From the NCBI GenBank assembly GCA_963802745.1, contig CAWDKL010000035.1, positions 62,001-126,000 of the forward strand: DNA of 64,000 nucleotides, in the 5' to 3' direction. The notes beneath the pieces were generated by a model. It was given only the letters and a program-made list of their open reading frames with translations. It made no database searches and had not been told where the DNA came from. Of this stretch, positions 55,538-64,000 are shown piece by piece. Position numbers and translations under genes: made by a program. Every line of letters begins with the position of its first letter. Positions within the stretch are counted from its first letter, which is position 1. This stretch comes from JAJPKK01 sp963802745. Lineage in GTDB: Bacteria > Pseudomonadota > Alphaproteobacteria > Rhizobiales > Xanthobacteraceae.

Positions 55538-57291
55538 ATGCTGCAGCGGTGTTCAGCCGAGACCATCGGGCAAACAGCATGGTCGGCCGCGTTCGCCCGT
55601 ATCGCGGCGGTGGCCTGCGCGGTCATGGCCGCCTTGGCGCCGGCGCTTGGTCAGGAGATCCGCGCACCGTCCGAAGCCACCGTCGCGCTGACGATTCTCG
55701 CCATCAACGACTTCCACGGCAACCTCAAACCGCCGGGCGGCGGCATCGTGATCGCAGATTCCGCGGGCGGGGATATGCGGGTGGCGGCCGGTGGCGCCGA
55801 GCGGCTCGCCACGCTGGTCAAGCAGCAGCGCGCCAAGCAGCGCAACAGCATATTCGTCGCCGCCGGCGACCTGGTCGGAGCGAGCCCGCTCTTATCCGCC
55901 TTGTTTCACGACGAGCCGACCGTGGAAGCACTGTCCCTGATGGGGCTCGATCTGGCCGCCGTCGGCAATCACGAATTCGACAAGGGCCAGGACGAGCTCA
56001 AGCGCCTGCAAAACGGCGGTTGCGCGCCCAGCAGCGGCGTCGGTGGGGCAATCACCCAGTTTCGCGTGAGCTGTCCGCTGCGTCCCTTTGCGGGTGCGAC
56101 CTATCATTATCTCGCCGCCAGCACGGTGGTCCGCGCGACCGGCAAGACGCTGTTTCCGGCTTACGAAATTCGCACGTTCGACGGCGTTCCGGTCGCCTTC
56201 GTGGGGCTCACCTTGCGGGCCACGCCCGAAGTGGTCTCCCCGTCCGGCGTTGCCGGGCTCGTCTTCGGCGACGAGGCCGACACCATCAATGCGCTGGTGC
56301 CGGAACTGGCCGCGCAAGGCGTTGCCGCCATCGTGGTGATGATCCACCAGGGCGGCGAAACGGCGGATAACCGCGACTACAATGGCTGTCCCGGCATGGC
56401 GGGGCCGATCGTCGATATCGTCAACAAGCTCGACCGCGCCGTCGGCGTCGTGGTCTCCGGCCACACCCATCGCGCCTATAATTGCATGATAGACGGGCGC
56501 CTCGTCACCAGCGCCGACAAATATGGCACCCTCCTGACCCGGATCGACGTGGCGCTCGACCCGGCCACGCGGCGGATCGTCGCCGCCCACGCGGACAATA
56601 TCATCGTCAGCCCCGATACCGTCCCGGATGCCGCGCAGGCGGCGCTGATCGCCGGCTACGACGAGACCGCGACACAACTCGCCGACCGCAAAGCCGGTAC
56701 CATCACGGCCGACATTGTCGCGCGAGCCCAATCGGGCCGGTGAATCCGCGCTGGGCGACGTCATCGCCGACGCCCAGCTTGCCGCCACCGCGGCGCCCGA
56801 AGAAGGGCGGCGCCGTCATCGCCTTCACCAATCCGGGCGGGGTGCGCACCGATATCGGCCGCAATGGCGGCGGCGCGGTGACGTTCGGGGAGCTGTTCGC
56901 CGCCCAGCCGTTCGGCAATACGCTGGTCACGCTGAGCCTGACGGGCGCGCAGATCAAGGCACTGCTCGAACAGCAATGGCAGCCCGAGGTGACGCGCATC
57001 CTGCAAGTCTCGCGGGGCTTCACCTACACGTGGTACGGCGACCGCCCCGCCGGCGACCGCGTTCCGGCCAATGGGATCCGGCTCGACGGCCGCCCGCTGG
57101 ACCCGGCGGCCTCATACCGGGTGACCGTCAATGGGTTCCTGGTCGATGGCGGCGACGGCTTTTCGGTGTTCCGCCAGGGCACCGATCAGCGCATCACCGG
57201 TTCCGCCGATGTCGATGCGCTGGACCGCTATTTCGCCGCCAACAGCCCGGTTTCGCCCCCGCCCCTGGATCGCATCGGCCGCGGGGATTGA
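55538..57291 (+). pseudogene. 5'-nucleotidase / UshA-like metallophosphatase, two frameshifts
   Basis: Signal peptide (about 1-40), then the metallophosphatase domain: ILAINDFHGNL, VAAGDLVGASPLLSALF, GNHEFDKGQDEL and SGHTHRAYNC. The frame slips near 56722 (one extra base; REPNRAGESALGDVIADAQL follows) and again near 56801 (KKGGAVIAFTNPGGVRTDIG follows). The 5'-nucleotidase C-terminal domain then completes (AAQPFGNTLVTLSLTGAQIK, DGGDGFSVFRQG). Both lesions are single extra bases. Periplasmic nucleotide scavenging is the family role. It begins 5 bases after the preceding hydrolase. Confidence 0.85.
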
Positions 57292-57619
57292 GGAAGGAGA
57301 ACTCGCCGACATTCGGCGCACGAAAGTCACGCGGCCGCAGGCCATTTGGACCCACCTAGTACTACCGACACAGTATAAAAACCGGTACTCCCTTCAGGTC
57401 GGAACACCTGGAGTCGTGGCCGGGCATGGCGGGTTGTCCCGGCCATCCACCTTTTCCTTGCAAAGCCATCGCAGGCAAGACGTGGATGCCGGCGACAAGC
57501 GAGGCCACGACTCCGAGTGTGATTCGACCTGATCGAAATCCCGTATAGTCCGCGCTTCGGTGCAGCGTCACGACTGCACGAGACCGCCACCCCATTGACT
57601 GCCCGGCCGCGCACCGTAA
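57292..57619. other. Intergenic region
   Basis: 328 bases between the 5'-nucleotidase and YgiQ genes. No ORF with supporting signals. I see short self-complementary runs (CAGGTCGGAACACCTG at 57396-57411) but no clear promoter or repeat family member. Confidence 0.4.
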
Positions 57620-59712
57620 ATGTCCGGCATGAATATTCTTCAAAAATCCGGCATCGACGCGGCCCGGCCGCTGTTTTCCCACCGCCCCTACTGGGCGCAC
57701 CGGTTCGGCACCGCGCCGTTCCTGCCCATGTCGCGTGCCGAGATGGACGCGCTTGGCTGGGATTCCTGCGACATCATCGTGGTCACGGGCGATGCCTATG
57801 TGGACCATCCGAGCTTCGGCATGGCGATCATCGGGCGGCTCTTGGAGGCGCAGGGCTTCCGGGTCGGCATCATCGCACAGCCGGACTGGCAGAGCGCGGC
57901 GCCGTTTGCGGCGCTCGGGCGGCCGAACCTGTTCTTCGGCGTCACCGGCGGCAACATGGATTCCATGGTCAACCGCTACACGGCGGACCGGCGGCTGCGC
58001 CACAACGACAGCTACACGCCGAACGGCGAGGGCGGCAAGCGGCCCGACCGCGCCGCGATCGTCTATGCGCAGCGCTGCCGCGAGGCGTTTCGCGATGTGC
58101 CGATCGTGCTCGGCGGCATCGAGGCGTCGCTGCGGCGCATCGCCCATTACGACTACTGGTCCGATACGGTGCGCCGCTCCGTCCTGGCCGACGCCAAGGC
58201 GGATGTGCTGCTCTACGGCAACGCCGAGCGGGCGGTTGTGGAGGTGGCGCACCGGCTCGCCAAGGCTGGGCGCGCATGCGGGGGAGATGGCCGAGGCCAT
58301 CGCCGGCCTCGACGATATCCGCGGCGTCGCGCTGATGAAGAGCGCGGTGCCGGACGGCTGGACGCAGGCGCACGCCGACGATCTCGACGTGGCCGACGAA
58401 GGCGCCCGGATGGGGGCGGAAAACACCGTCATCCGCCTGCCGGCGTTCGAGCAGGTCAGCCAAGACCGCGAGGCCTATGCGCGGGCCTCCCGCGTGCTCC
58501 ACCGCGAGAGCAATCCCGGCAATGCCCGCCCCCTGGTGCAGCGCCACGGCGACCGCGAACTTTGGGTGACGCCGCCGCCGATTCCGCTGACGACGGCGGA
58601 AATGGACGCGGTCTACGATCTGCCCTATGCGCGCGCGCCGCATCCGTCCTACGGCGAGGCAAAAATCCCCGCCTGGGACATGATCAAATTCTCGGTCACG
58701 ATCATGCGGGGCTGCTTCGGCGGCTGCACGTTCTGCTCCATTACCGAGCACGAAGGCCGCATTATCCAGAATTGCTCGGAAGATTCCGTCGTGCGGGAGA
58801 TCGCAACTATCCGCGACAAGACCCCGGGCTTTACCGGCGTGATCTCGGATATCGGCGGCCCCACGGCCAATATGTACCGCATGGCCTGCAAGGACCCAAA
58901 AATCGAGGCGGCGTGCCGGCGGCTGTCCTGCGTGCATCCCGGAATTTGCCCGAATCTCAACACCTCCCATGAGGCGCTGATCGGGCTTTACCGTAAGGCG
59001 CGCGCGGTACCGGGGATCAAGAAAGTAATGGTCGCCTCCGGCGTGCGCTACGATCTGGCGGTCGAAAGCCCGGCTTACGTGAAGGAACTCGTTACCCATC
59101 ATGTCGGGGGCTACCTGAAAATCGCGCCCGAGCACACCGAGGACGGGCCGCTATGCGAAGATGATGAAGCCCGGCATCGGCACCTACGACCGCTTCAAGC
59201 AATTGTTCGACGAGGCGGCCAGGAAGGCGGGCAAGCAGTATTTTCTGATCCCGTATTTCATCGCCGCGCATCCCGGCACGTCGGACGAGGACATGCTTAA
59301 CCTGGCGCTGTGGCTCAAGAAAAACCGCTACCGCGCCGATCAGGTGCAGACTTTTTTGCCCTCCCCGATGGCGCTGGCGACCGCGATGTATCACTCCGGC
59401 GTCAATCCGTTGCGCGGGGTGCGCCACGGCGGCTCGGAGGCGGTGGAGACTGTCAAGGGGCTGCGCCAGCGCCGCCTGCACAAGGCGTTCCTGCGCTACC
59501 ACGATCCGGAGAACTGGCCGCTGCTGCGCGAGACCCTAAAACGCATGGGCCGCGCCGACCTGATCGGTTCGGCCAAGCACCAGCTGGTGCCGAATTTTCA
59601 GCCGGCCGGCACCGGCGCCAGCGGCGGCGAAGGCCGGCGGCTTGGGCGCAAGCACGGGACGCAGACCTTCACCACCAAGGGCGTGCCGGTGACCCGTTTG
59701 AAGTCACGGTAA
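57620..59712 (+). pseudogene. YgiQ family radical SAM protein, two frameshifts
   Basis: About 696 residues when repaired. The N-terminal domain (HRPYWAHRFGTAPFLPMSRA, DIIVVTGDAYVDHPSFGMAI) is followed by the radical SAM cluster motif CFGGCTFCS. Frame 2 slips to frame 0 near 58268 (GGG for GG; GAHAGEMAEAIAGL follows) and to frame 1 near 59158 (KMMKPGIGTYDRFKQLF follows). The C-terminal TFLPSPMALATAMYHSG is characteristic. YgiQ's reaction is unknown. Apart from two extra bases the gene is complete and well conserved. Confidence 0.88.
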
Positions 59713-59793
59713 GGCAACGCCCGAGAATTCACGCTTCATCTTGCGGCCTCATCCTGACGAGCACGCTCCTGAGTCCTTGTCGAAGGACGGCGC

Positions 59794-59846
59794 GCGTCTC
59801 GAAGGATGAATGCACGGCACGGACTTGCTGCCATCCTTCGCGACGC
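59794..59846. repeat. CTCGAAGGATG palindrome, intergenic copy
   Basis: GCGTCTCGAAGGATG and CATCCTTCGCGACGC, 15-base arms with one mismatch, lie between the YgiQ gene and the SDR gene. The same element is found inside hrpB at 48305. Confidence 0.7.
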
Positions 59847-59908
59847 ATCGCGGAGCCGTCATCGGGCCGGCCGAACGCCGGACCCGTTGGCGATGCTCCC
59901 CGGCTCAG

Positions 59909-60679
59909 CTAAGGCAGGTAAATCCCGCCGCTGACGTGGATGGTCTGGCCGGTGATGAAGCGGCCGCCCGGCCCGCAGAGGAGCTTTACCATCGCGGCTA
60001 CGTCTTCCGGGTCGCCTTCACGGCCGACCAGCGGATGGCCGCCGCCTGGGATGACGCCGCCCTTGCCGGCACTCGCCGCACGCGGGCCGCCGATCTTGCC
60101 CGGCGCCACGCAATTCACCGTAATGCCGCGGTCCCCGAACTCGACCGCGAGCGCCTTGGTGAGCCCGACCAGGCCGGCTTTCGCGGTGGACACATGGGCG
60201 CGTCCGGCGGCGCCGGTATGAGCGGTGACGCCGCCGATATTGATGATGGTGCCGTGACGCTTGGCGAGCATGCCGGGTACCACGGCGCGGCTCATCAGGA
60301 ACGCACCGTCGAGGATCACCGCGGTGACGAGCCGCCAGTCGGCGAAGCTGATGTCCGTCAAATCGCCGTCGCGCCGCACCGCGGCGTTATTGATGAGGAT
60401 ATCCACCGGCCCGAGCGTGGCGGCGATCTCCGCCACCATGCGGGTGACGGCGGCCTCGTCGGTCACGTCAGCCATGAACACGGCGGCAGGCACGCCGAGC
60501 GCCGCGATCTCCCGGACGGTCGCTTCGGCCTCGTCGCGCGAGGATTTTGCGTTGATCGCAATGGCCGCCCCTTCGCCCGCGAGCGTCAGCGCGATGGCAC
60601 GGCCGATCCGCCGCACGCCGCCGGTAACGAGCGCCACCTGGCCGGCAAGCGTGTTTTGTGGGTGAGACGTCACAATCAT
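59909..60679 (-). CDS. SDR-fold protein without the classical Ser/Tyr pair
   Basis: 256 residues. The Rossmann dinucleotide site is normal (VALVTGGVRRIGRAIA; MADVTDE; ILINNAAVRRDG). The catalytic serine position (N-I-S-S) reads NIGG, and the Y-x-x-x-K position reads V-S-T-A-K in GRAHVSTAKAGLVGL, so Tyr is Val while Lys is kept. ITVNCVAPG follows as usual. It may be a non-classical oxidoreductase or a regulator. The start at 60679 follows GGAG closely; TTG at 60691 is an alternative. Confidence 0.88.
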   Translation of the reverse strand: MIVTSHPQNTLAGQVALVTGGVRRIGRAIALTLAGEGAAIAINAKSSRDEAEATVREIAALGVPAAVFMADVTDEAAVTRMVAEIAATLGPVDILINNAAVRRDGDLTDISFADWRLVTAVILDGAFLMSRAVVPGMLAKRHGTIINIGGVTAHTGAAGRAHVSTAKAGLVGLTKALAVEFGDRGITVNCVAPGKIGGPRAASAGKGGVIPGGGHPLVGREGDPEDVAAMVKLLCGPGGRFITGQTIHVSGGIYLP

Positions 60680-60776
60680 TCTCCAACTCAAGGCGCCGGC
60701 ACGTTTGCGGCGCCGAGCGCTGACGCCTGGTTTTTCGCCGGGATCATCGCATCATTGAAACAACGGAGTATCGAAC

Positions 60777-61754
60777 CTACTCCGCCCTGAGGCCCGCAAA
60801 CCTTACCACCTTGGCCCATTTCTCGGTTTCCGCGGCGATGAACCTGCCGAATTCCGCGGGCGTGCCTGCGAGCGGCTCGCCGCCGAGGTCGGCAAACCGC
60901 ATTTTCATTGCGGGATCGGCGAGCGCCGCATTGATTTCCCGGTTGAGCCTGTCGATGATGTCTGCGGGCGTATTTTTCGGGGCGCCGAGGCCGTACCACT
61001 GGCTCGCGTCGTAACCGGGCACGAAATCCCCGACCGGGGGCAGTTCCGGAAGGACGTCCGCCCGCGCCGCGGTGGTGATGGCGAGCCCGCGCAGCTTCCC
61101 GGTCCGGACGTAATCCACCGTTCCAGGCGTGGCGGCGAACAGAACCTGGACCTGGCCGCCGAGCAAATCCGAAAGCGCCGGCCCTTGGCCGCGATAGGGG
61201 ACATGGATCATGCTGACGCCGGCCATGACGTTGAAAAGTTCGCCGGCCATGTGCGGGGCGCTGCCGGTACCGGCCGATGCCATGTTGACCTTGCCGGGGT
61301 TGGCCTTGGCGTAGGCGATGAATTCCGGAATGGTTTTGGCCGGAACCGACGGATGCACCAGAACCGCCATCGGCACCCGGATGATGCCGGCGACCGGGGC
61401 AATGTCGCGAATGAAATTGAAATTGAGTTTTTCGAACAGCGTGGCGTTGACCGCGTTGGGCACGGCCGCCAGCAGCAGCGTATAGCCGTCTGCGGGGGCA
61501 TTGGCCACGACCTCGGTGCCGAGATTGCCGCCGGCACCGGTCCGGTTTTCGGTGACAAAGGACGCTCCGAGCCGCTCGGAAAACCACTGTCCGATCAGCC
61601 GCGCGGTGATGTCGACGCCCCCGCCCGCCGCGTAGGGGACGATGATACGCGCCGGCCGCGCCGGATAGGCCTGCGCCCAACAGAAACCGGAAGCGCCCGG
61701 AAGCACGGCGGCACCAGCGGCCAGATGCAGAAATCGGCGACGCAAAAGTTCCAT
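60777..61754 (-). CDS. Bug-type tripartite tricarboxylate transporter substrate-binding protein
   Basis: 325 residues. Tat-like signal (MELLRRRFLHLAAGAAVLPG), then the Bug/TctC fold: ARIIVPYAAGGGVDITARLI, FVTENRTGAGGNLGTEVVA, VNMASAGTGSAPHMAGELF and MIHVPYRGQGPALSDLLGGQ. Bug proteins bind carboxylates and related acids for TTT uptake or sensing. No tctAB membrane genes are adjacent, as is common for orphan Bug proteins. GAGGAA precedes the ATG. Confidence 0.92.
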   Translation of the reverse strand: MELLRRRFLHLAAGAAVLPGASGFCWAQAYPARPARIIVPYAAGGGVDITARLIGQWFSERLGASFVTENRTGAGGNLGTEVVANAPADGYTLLLAAVPNAVNATLFEKLNFNFIRDIAPVAGIIRVPMAVLVHPSVPAKTIPEFIAYAKANPGKVNMASAGTGSAPHMAGELFNVMAGVSMIHVPYRGQGPALSDLLGGQVQVLFAATPGTVDYVRTGKLRGLAITTAARADVLPELPPVGDFVPGYDASQWYGLGAPKNTPADIIDRLNREINAALADPAMKMRFADLGGEPLAGTPAEFGRFIAAETEKWAKVVRFAGLRAE

Positions 61755-61853
61755 GACGTTCCTCTCGGGCGTGCTACTTGTGGTGCGATACCGTCAAATG
61801 GGGCGGGATTCTAAACCTAGTGCATCGTTCTTGAAGTTCGAATCATATGGTCC

Positions 61854-61895
61854 GTCATTCCGCGGCTCGGCTGCAAGCCGAGAGCCCGGAATGAC
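61854..61895. repeat. Hairpin repeat upstream of the Bug gene
   Basis: GTCATTCCG at the left and CCGGAATGAC at the right enclose GGCTCGGCTGCAAGCCGAG, giving a two-part stem. It lies in the 232 bases between pepN and the Bug gene, a typical site for dispersed rhizobial hairpins. Confidence 0.55.
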
Positions 61896-61986
61896 GACGC
61901 GAGGTGTAGGGCTTGGTCCAGCGCGCGAATCGGCCATGACTTCAAGTGTTCCGACGTGACCTGAACGGCATTGGCCTCGGCCTGCC

Positions 61987-64000
61987 TCAGCCCGTGCCCA
62001 GCGTCCGGGTCACGATGTCATGCAGGTCGCGCGACAGCGTGGCAGAGGCGGCAATGCGATTGAGCGCGGCCTCGGCTTTCGCCCGCCGCTCGGGCTCGAG
62101 CGCGCGCCAGGAGCGGAATGCCGTCGCCAGCCGCGCCGCGACCTGCGGATTGATGGCATCCAGCGCCAGCATGGTGTCGGCATGGAAGTCGTAGCCGGCG
62201 CCGTCGCGCCGGTTGAATTGAGTTTGATTGGCGGCGGCGAAATTGCCGATCAGCGCGCGAACGCGATTGGGATTGGATAGTGCGAATGCCGGATGCGTGG
62301 TGAGGCTGCGCACCCGCGAAAGCGTTTCCGCCTCAGGGATCGTCGCCTGCAGCGCGAACCATTTATCGATGACGAGTGGATCGCCCTCGTAACGCCGGTA
62401 GAAATCGTCGAGCGCGGCCTGCCGCTCCGGCACGTCATGCTGCGAGAGGACGGCGAGTGCCGCGAACCGATCCGTCATATTGTCGGCGTCGCGATATTGC
62501 GCCGCGGCCAGGGCGACACCCGCCCCTCGGTCGCCCGCCGCCAATAGATCAAGGCAGACATTCTTCAGGGCGCGGCGGCCGGCGCTCGCGGCGTCGGGGC
62601 TGAACGGTGCGCGCGCGTTCAGCCGGGCATGGGTCTCGGCGAGCGGTGCCGCAAGGTCCCGGCCGACCTCGGCACGCAATGCGCGCCGCGCCGCGAAGAT
62701 CGCGTCCGGGTCAACGTCGCGTCCGATCTCGCGGGCGATATCGTTCTCGGACGGCAATGCCATCACCTGGGCGACGAAAGCGGGCTCGAGGCCGGGCTCG
62801 CTCAAGATCGTATGCAGCGCGCGGATCAGCGCGCCGCCGGACCGCGCCGGCGCCCCGGCGTGCTGCGCCGCCACGTTGGCGGTCAGAATGGCCGTGGCGA
62901 GCGTCTGCACGGCCTGCCAGCGGTTGAACGGATCGCTGTCATGGGCGGCCAAGAGTTCCAGATCGCCGTCGCGCACCTCGGCGTGGATTTTCACCGGCGC
63001 CGAGAAGCCGCGATTGAGCGACAGCACCGGAGGCGCGTCGAGACCCGCGAACACGAAGCTTTCCTGTGCTTTGGTCAGCGTCAGGATGCCGCGCTCCAGC
63101 GTACGGCCGTTCGCGAGCCGAAGCGGCAGGTCTCGGCCGTCGGGGCCGACGAACCCGACCGCAAACGGCATTGCCAGCGGCGCCTTGACGGGCTGGCCCG
63201 GCGTCGGCGGCACGGTTTGCGCAATATCAAGTGTAAAGGTTCGCGCGGCCGCGTCGTGACGGCCATGCACGGTCAGTTCCGGCGTACCGGCCTGGCGGTA
63301 CCACAGCATGAACTGGCCGAGGTCGTAATGCGCCGCTTCGGCGAAACAGGCGACGAACTGATCGACGGTGGCAGCGTGGCCGTCATGGCGGGCAAAATAC
63401 AAATCCATGCCGGCGCGGAATTTTTCCGGCCCAAGCAGGGTTTTGAGCATCCGCACCACTTCGGCGCCTTTTTCGTACACCGTCGAGGTATAAAAATTAT
63501 TGATCTCGCGATAGACCTCCGGCCGCACCGGATGGGCGAGCGGCCCCGCATCCTCGATGAACTGATGGCCGCGCAACCCCCGCACATCGGCGATCCGCTT
63601 GACCGGCCGGGAGCGGACGTCGCTGGTAAATTCCTGATCGCGAAACACCGTCAGCCCTTCCTTGAGGCAGAGCTGGAACCAGTCGCGGCAGGTGATGCGA
63701 TTGCCGGTCCAATTGTGGAAATATTCGTGGGCGATAATCGCCTCGACGCTGTTAAAGTCCTGATCGGTCGCGGTTTCCTGCGACGCCAGCACGTTCTTGT
63801 CGTTGAAAATGTTTAGGCCCTTGTTTTCCATCGCACCCATGTTGAAATGCGACACCGCGACGATCATGAAAATGTCGAGGTCGTATTCGCGGCCGAACGC
63901 CTGTTCGTCCCACCGCATGGAACGCTTGAGCGCCTCCATGGCATAGGCCGCCCGCGGCTCCTTGCCGGGCTCGACGTAAATCTTTAGCGCCACCGTGCGG
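61987..64000 (-). CDS. pepN: Aminopeptidase N, C-terminal part (runs off the window)
   Basis: About 670 residues are visible, with the 5' end beyond 64000. M1 metallopeptidase: exopeptidase motif GAMENKGLNIF, zinc-binding HEYFHNWTGNR and the downstream glutamate in LKEGLTVFRDQEF. The DUF3458 domain (VYEKGAEVVRMLKTLLG; EVRDGDLELLAAHDSDPFNR) and the C-terminal helical domain ending RDLHDIVTRTLGTG follow. Cleaves N-terminal residues from peptides in the cytoplasm. The frame is intact throughout. Confidence 0.95.
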   Translation of the reverse strand, partial: RTVALKIYVEPGKEPRAAYAMEALKRSMRWDEQAFGREYDLDIFMIVAVSHFNMGAMENKGLNIFNDKNVLASQETATDQDFNSVEAIIAHEYFHNWTGNRITCRDWFQLCLKEGLTVFRDQEFTSDVRSRPVKRIADVRGLRGHQFIEDAGPLAHPVRPEVYREINNFYTSTVYEKGAEVVRMLKTLLGPEKFRAGMDLYFARHDGHAATVDQFVACFAEAAHYDLGQFMLWYRQAGTPELTVHGRHDAAARTFTLDIAQTVPPTPGQPVKAPLAMPFAVGFVGPDGRDLPLRLANGRTLERGILTLTKAQESFVFAGLDAPPVLSLNRGFSAPVKIHAEVRDGDLELLAAHDSDPFNRWQAVQTLATAILTANVAAQHAGAPARSGGALIRALHTILSEPGLEPAFVAQVMALPSENDIAREIGRDVDPDAIFAARRALRAEVGRDLAAPLAETHARLNARAPFSPDAASAGRRALKNVCLDLLAAGDRGAGVALAAAQYRDADNMTDRFAALAVLSQHDVPERQAALDDFYRRYEGDPLVIDKWFALQATIPEAETLSRVRSLTTHPAFALSNPNRVRALIGNFAAANQTQFNRRDGAGYDFHADTMLALDAINPQVAARLATAFRSWRALEPERRAKAEAALNRIAASATLSRDLHDIVTRTLGTG

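Noticed and set aside
57620..59712. Programmed frameshifting in ygiQ and the other split genes
   Set aside because: The slip sites lack slippery heptamers and downstream structures, and these families are not known to use recoding; simple extra bases explain them better.

Overview
The window looks like a GC-rich alphaproteobacterial chromosome. The pgsA-moaD-moaE order, an orphan fliO next to an HD hydrolase gene, a Bug-type solute-binding protein, a gentisate dioxygenase, several toxin-antitoxin pairs and many short palindromic intergenic repeats together suggest the Bradyrhizobiaceae/Xanthobacteraceae side of Hyphomicrobiales. This is inferred from gene content; no 16S rRNA or other marker confirms it. 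I found no rRNA, tRNA, CRISPR array, transposase or prophage.

Layout. 1-3767: C-terminal part of a large STAND/NACHT-like NTPase gene, AT-richer than its neighbours and broken by two opposite frameshifts, with a tiny overlapping ORF behind it. 3.9-11.4 kb: an amidohydrolase, an alpha/beta hydrolase, two tandem Uma2 nuclease-fold genes, a winged-helix orphan, a secreted amidohydrolase and a secreted beta-propeller protein. 12.3-14.7 kb: a prmB-like methyltransferase, moaE, moaD and pgsA. 14.9-18.8 kb: two near-duplicate secreted proteins flanking a nucleotidyltransferase-DUF1488 fusion that sits behind a 30-bp palindrome. 19-25.4 kb: gentisate dioxygenase, toxin-gene debris, and a Pnkp-Hen1 RNA-repair operon. 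25.6-29.7 kb: a two-gene ATP-citrate-lyase-like operon. 29.7-37.7 kb: membrane protein, SOUL haem-binding protein, frameshifted lipase, EF-G-like GTPase, a 3-methyladenine glycosylase and an FGE-like remnant. 38-46.5 kb: a palindromic element, an AbrB-PIN pair, phosphatase/HD/FliO genes, a Fic gene, a solute-binding protein, an RHH-PIN pair and more repeats. 46.6-49.4 kb: hrpB, frameshifted and invaded by repeats. 49.6-64 kb: DUF3096, a small kinase-like protein, GST, aspartic protease, TauE, dusA, Phd plus a truncated PIN toxin, an alpha/beta hydrolase, 5'-nucleotidase, a YgiQ radical SAM protein, SDR, Bug protein and the 3' part of pepN.

Two themes stand out. Palindromic repeat families are unusually intrusive: they supply gene ends, an in-frame insertion in a small ORF, and a linker region inside hrpB. 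At least ten genes are also disrupted, several of them conserved (hrpB, dusA, ygiQ, 5'-nucleotidase). Most of those lesions are single extra bases, so much of this is probably sequence or assembly error rather than real decay.

The functional units with the clearest internal logic are the Pnkp-Hen1 RNA-repair cassette, the ATP-citrate-lyase pair, the molybdopterin-synthase/phospholipid cluster and the toxin-antitoxin pairs.
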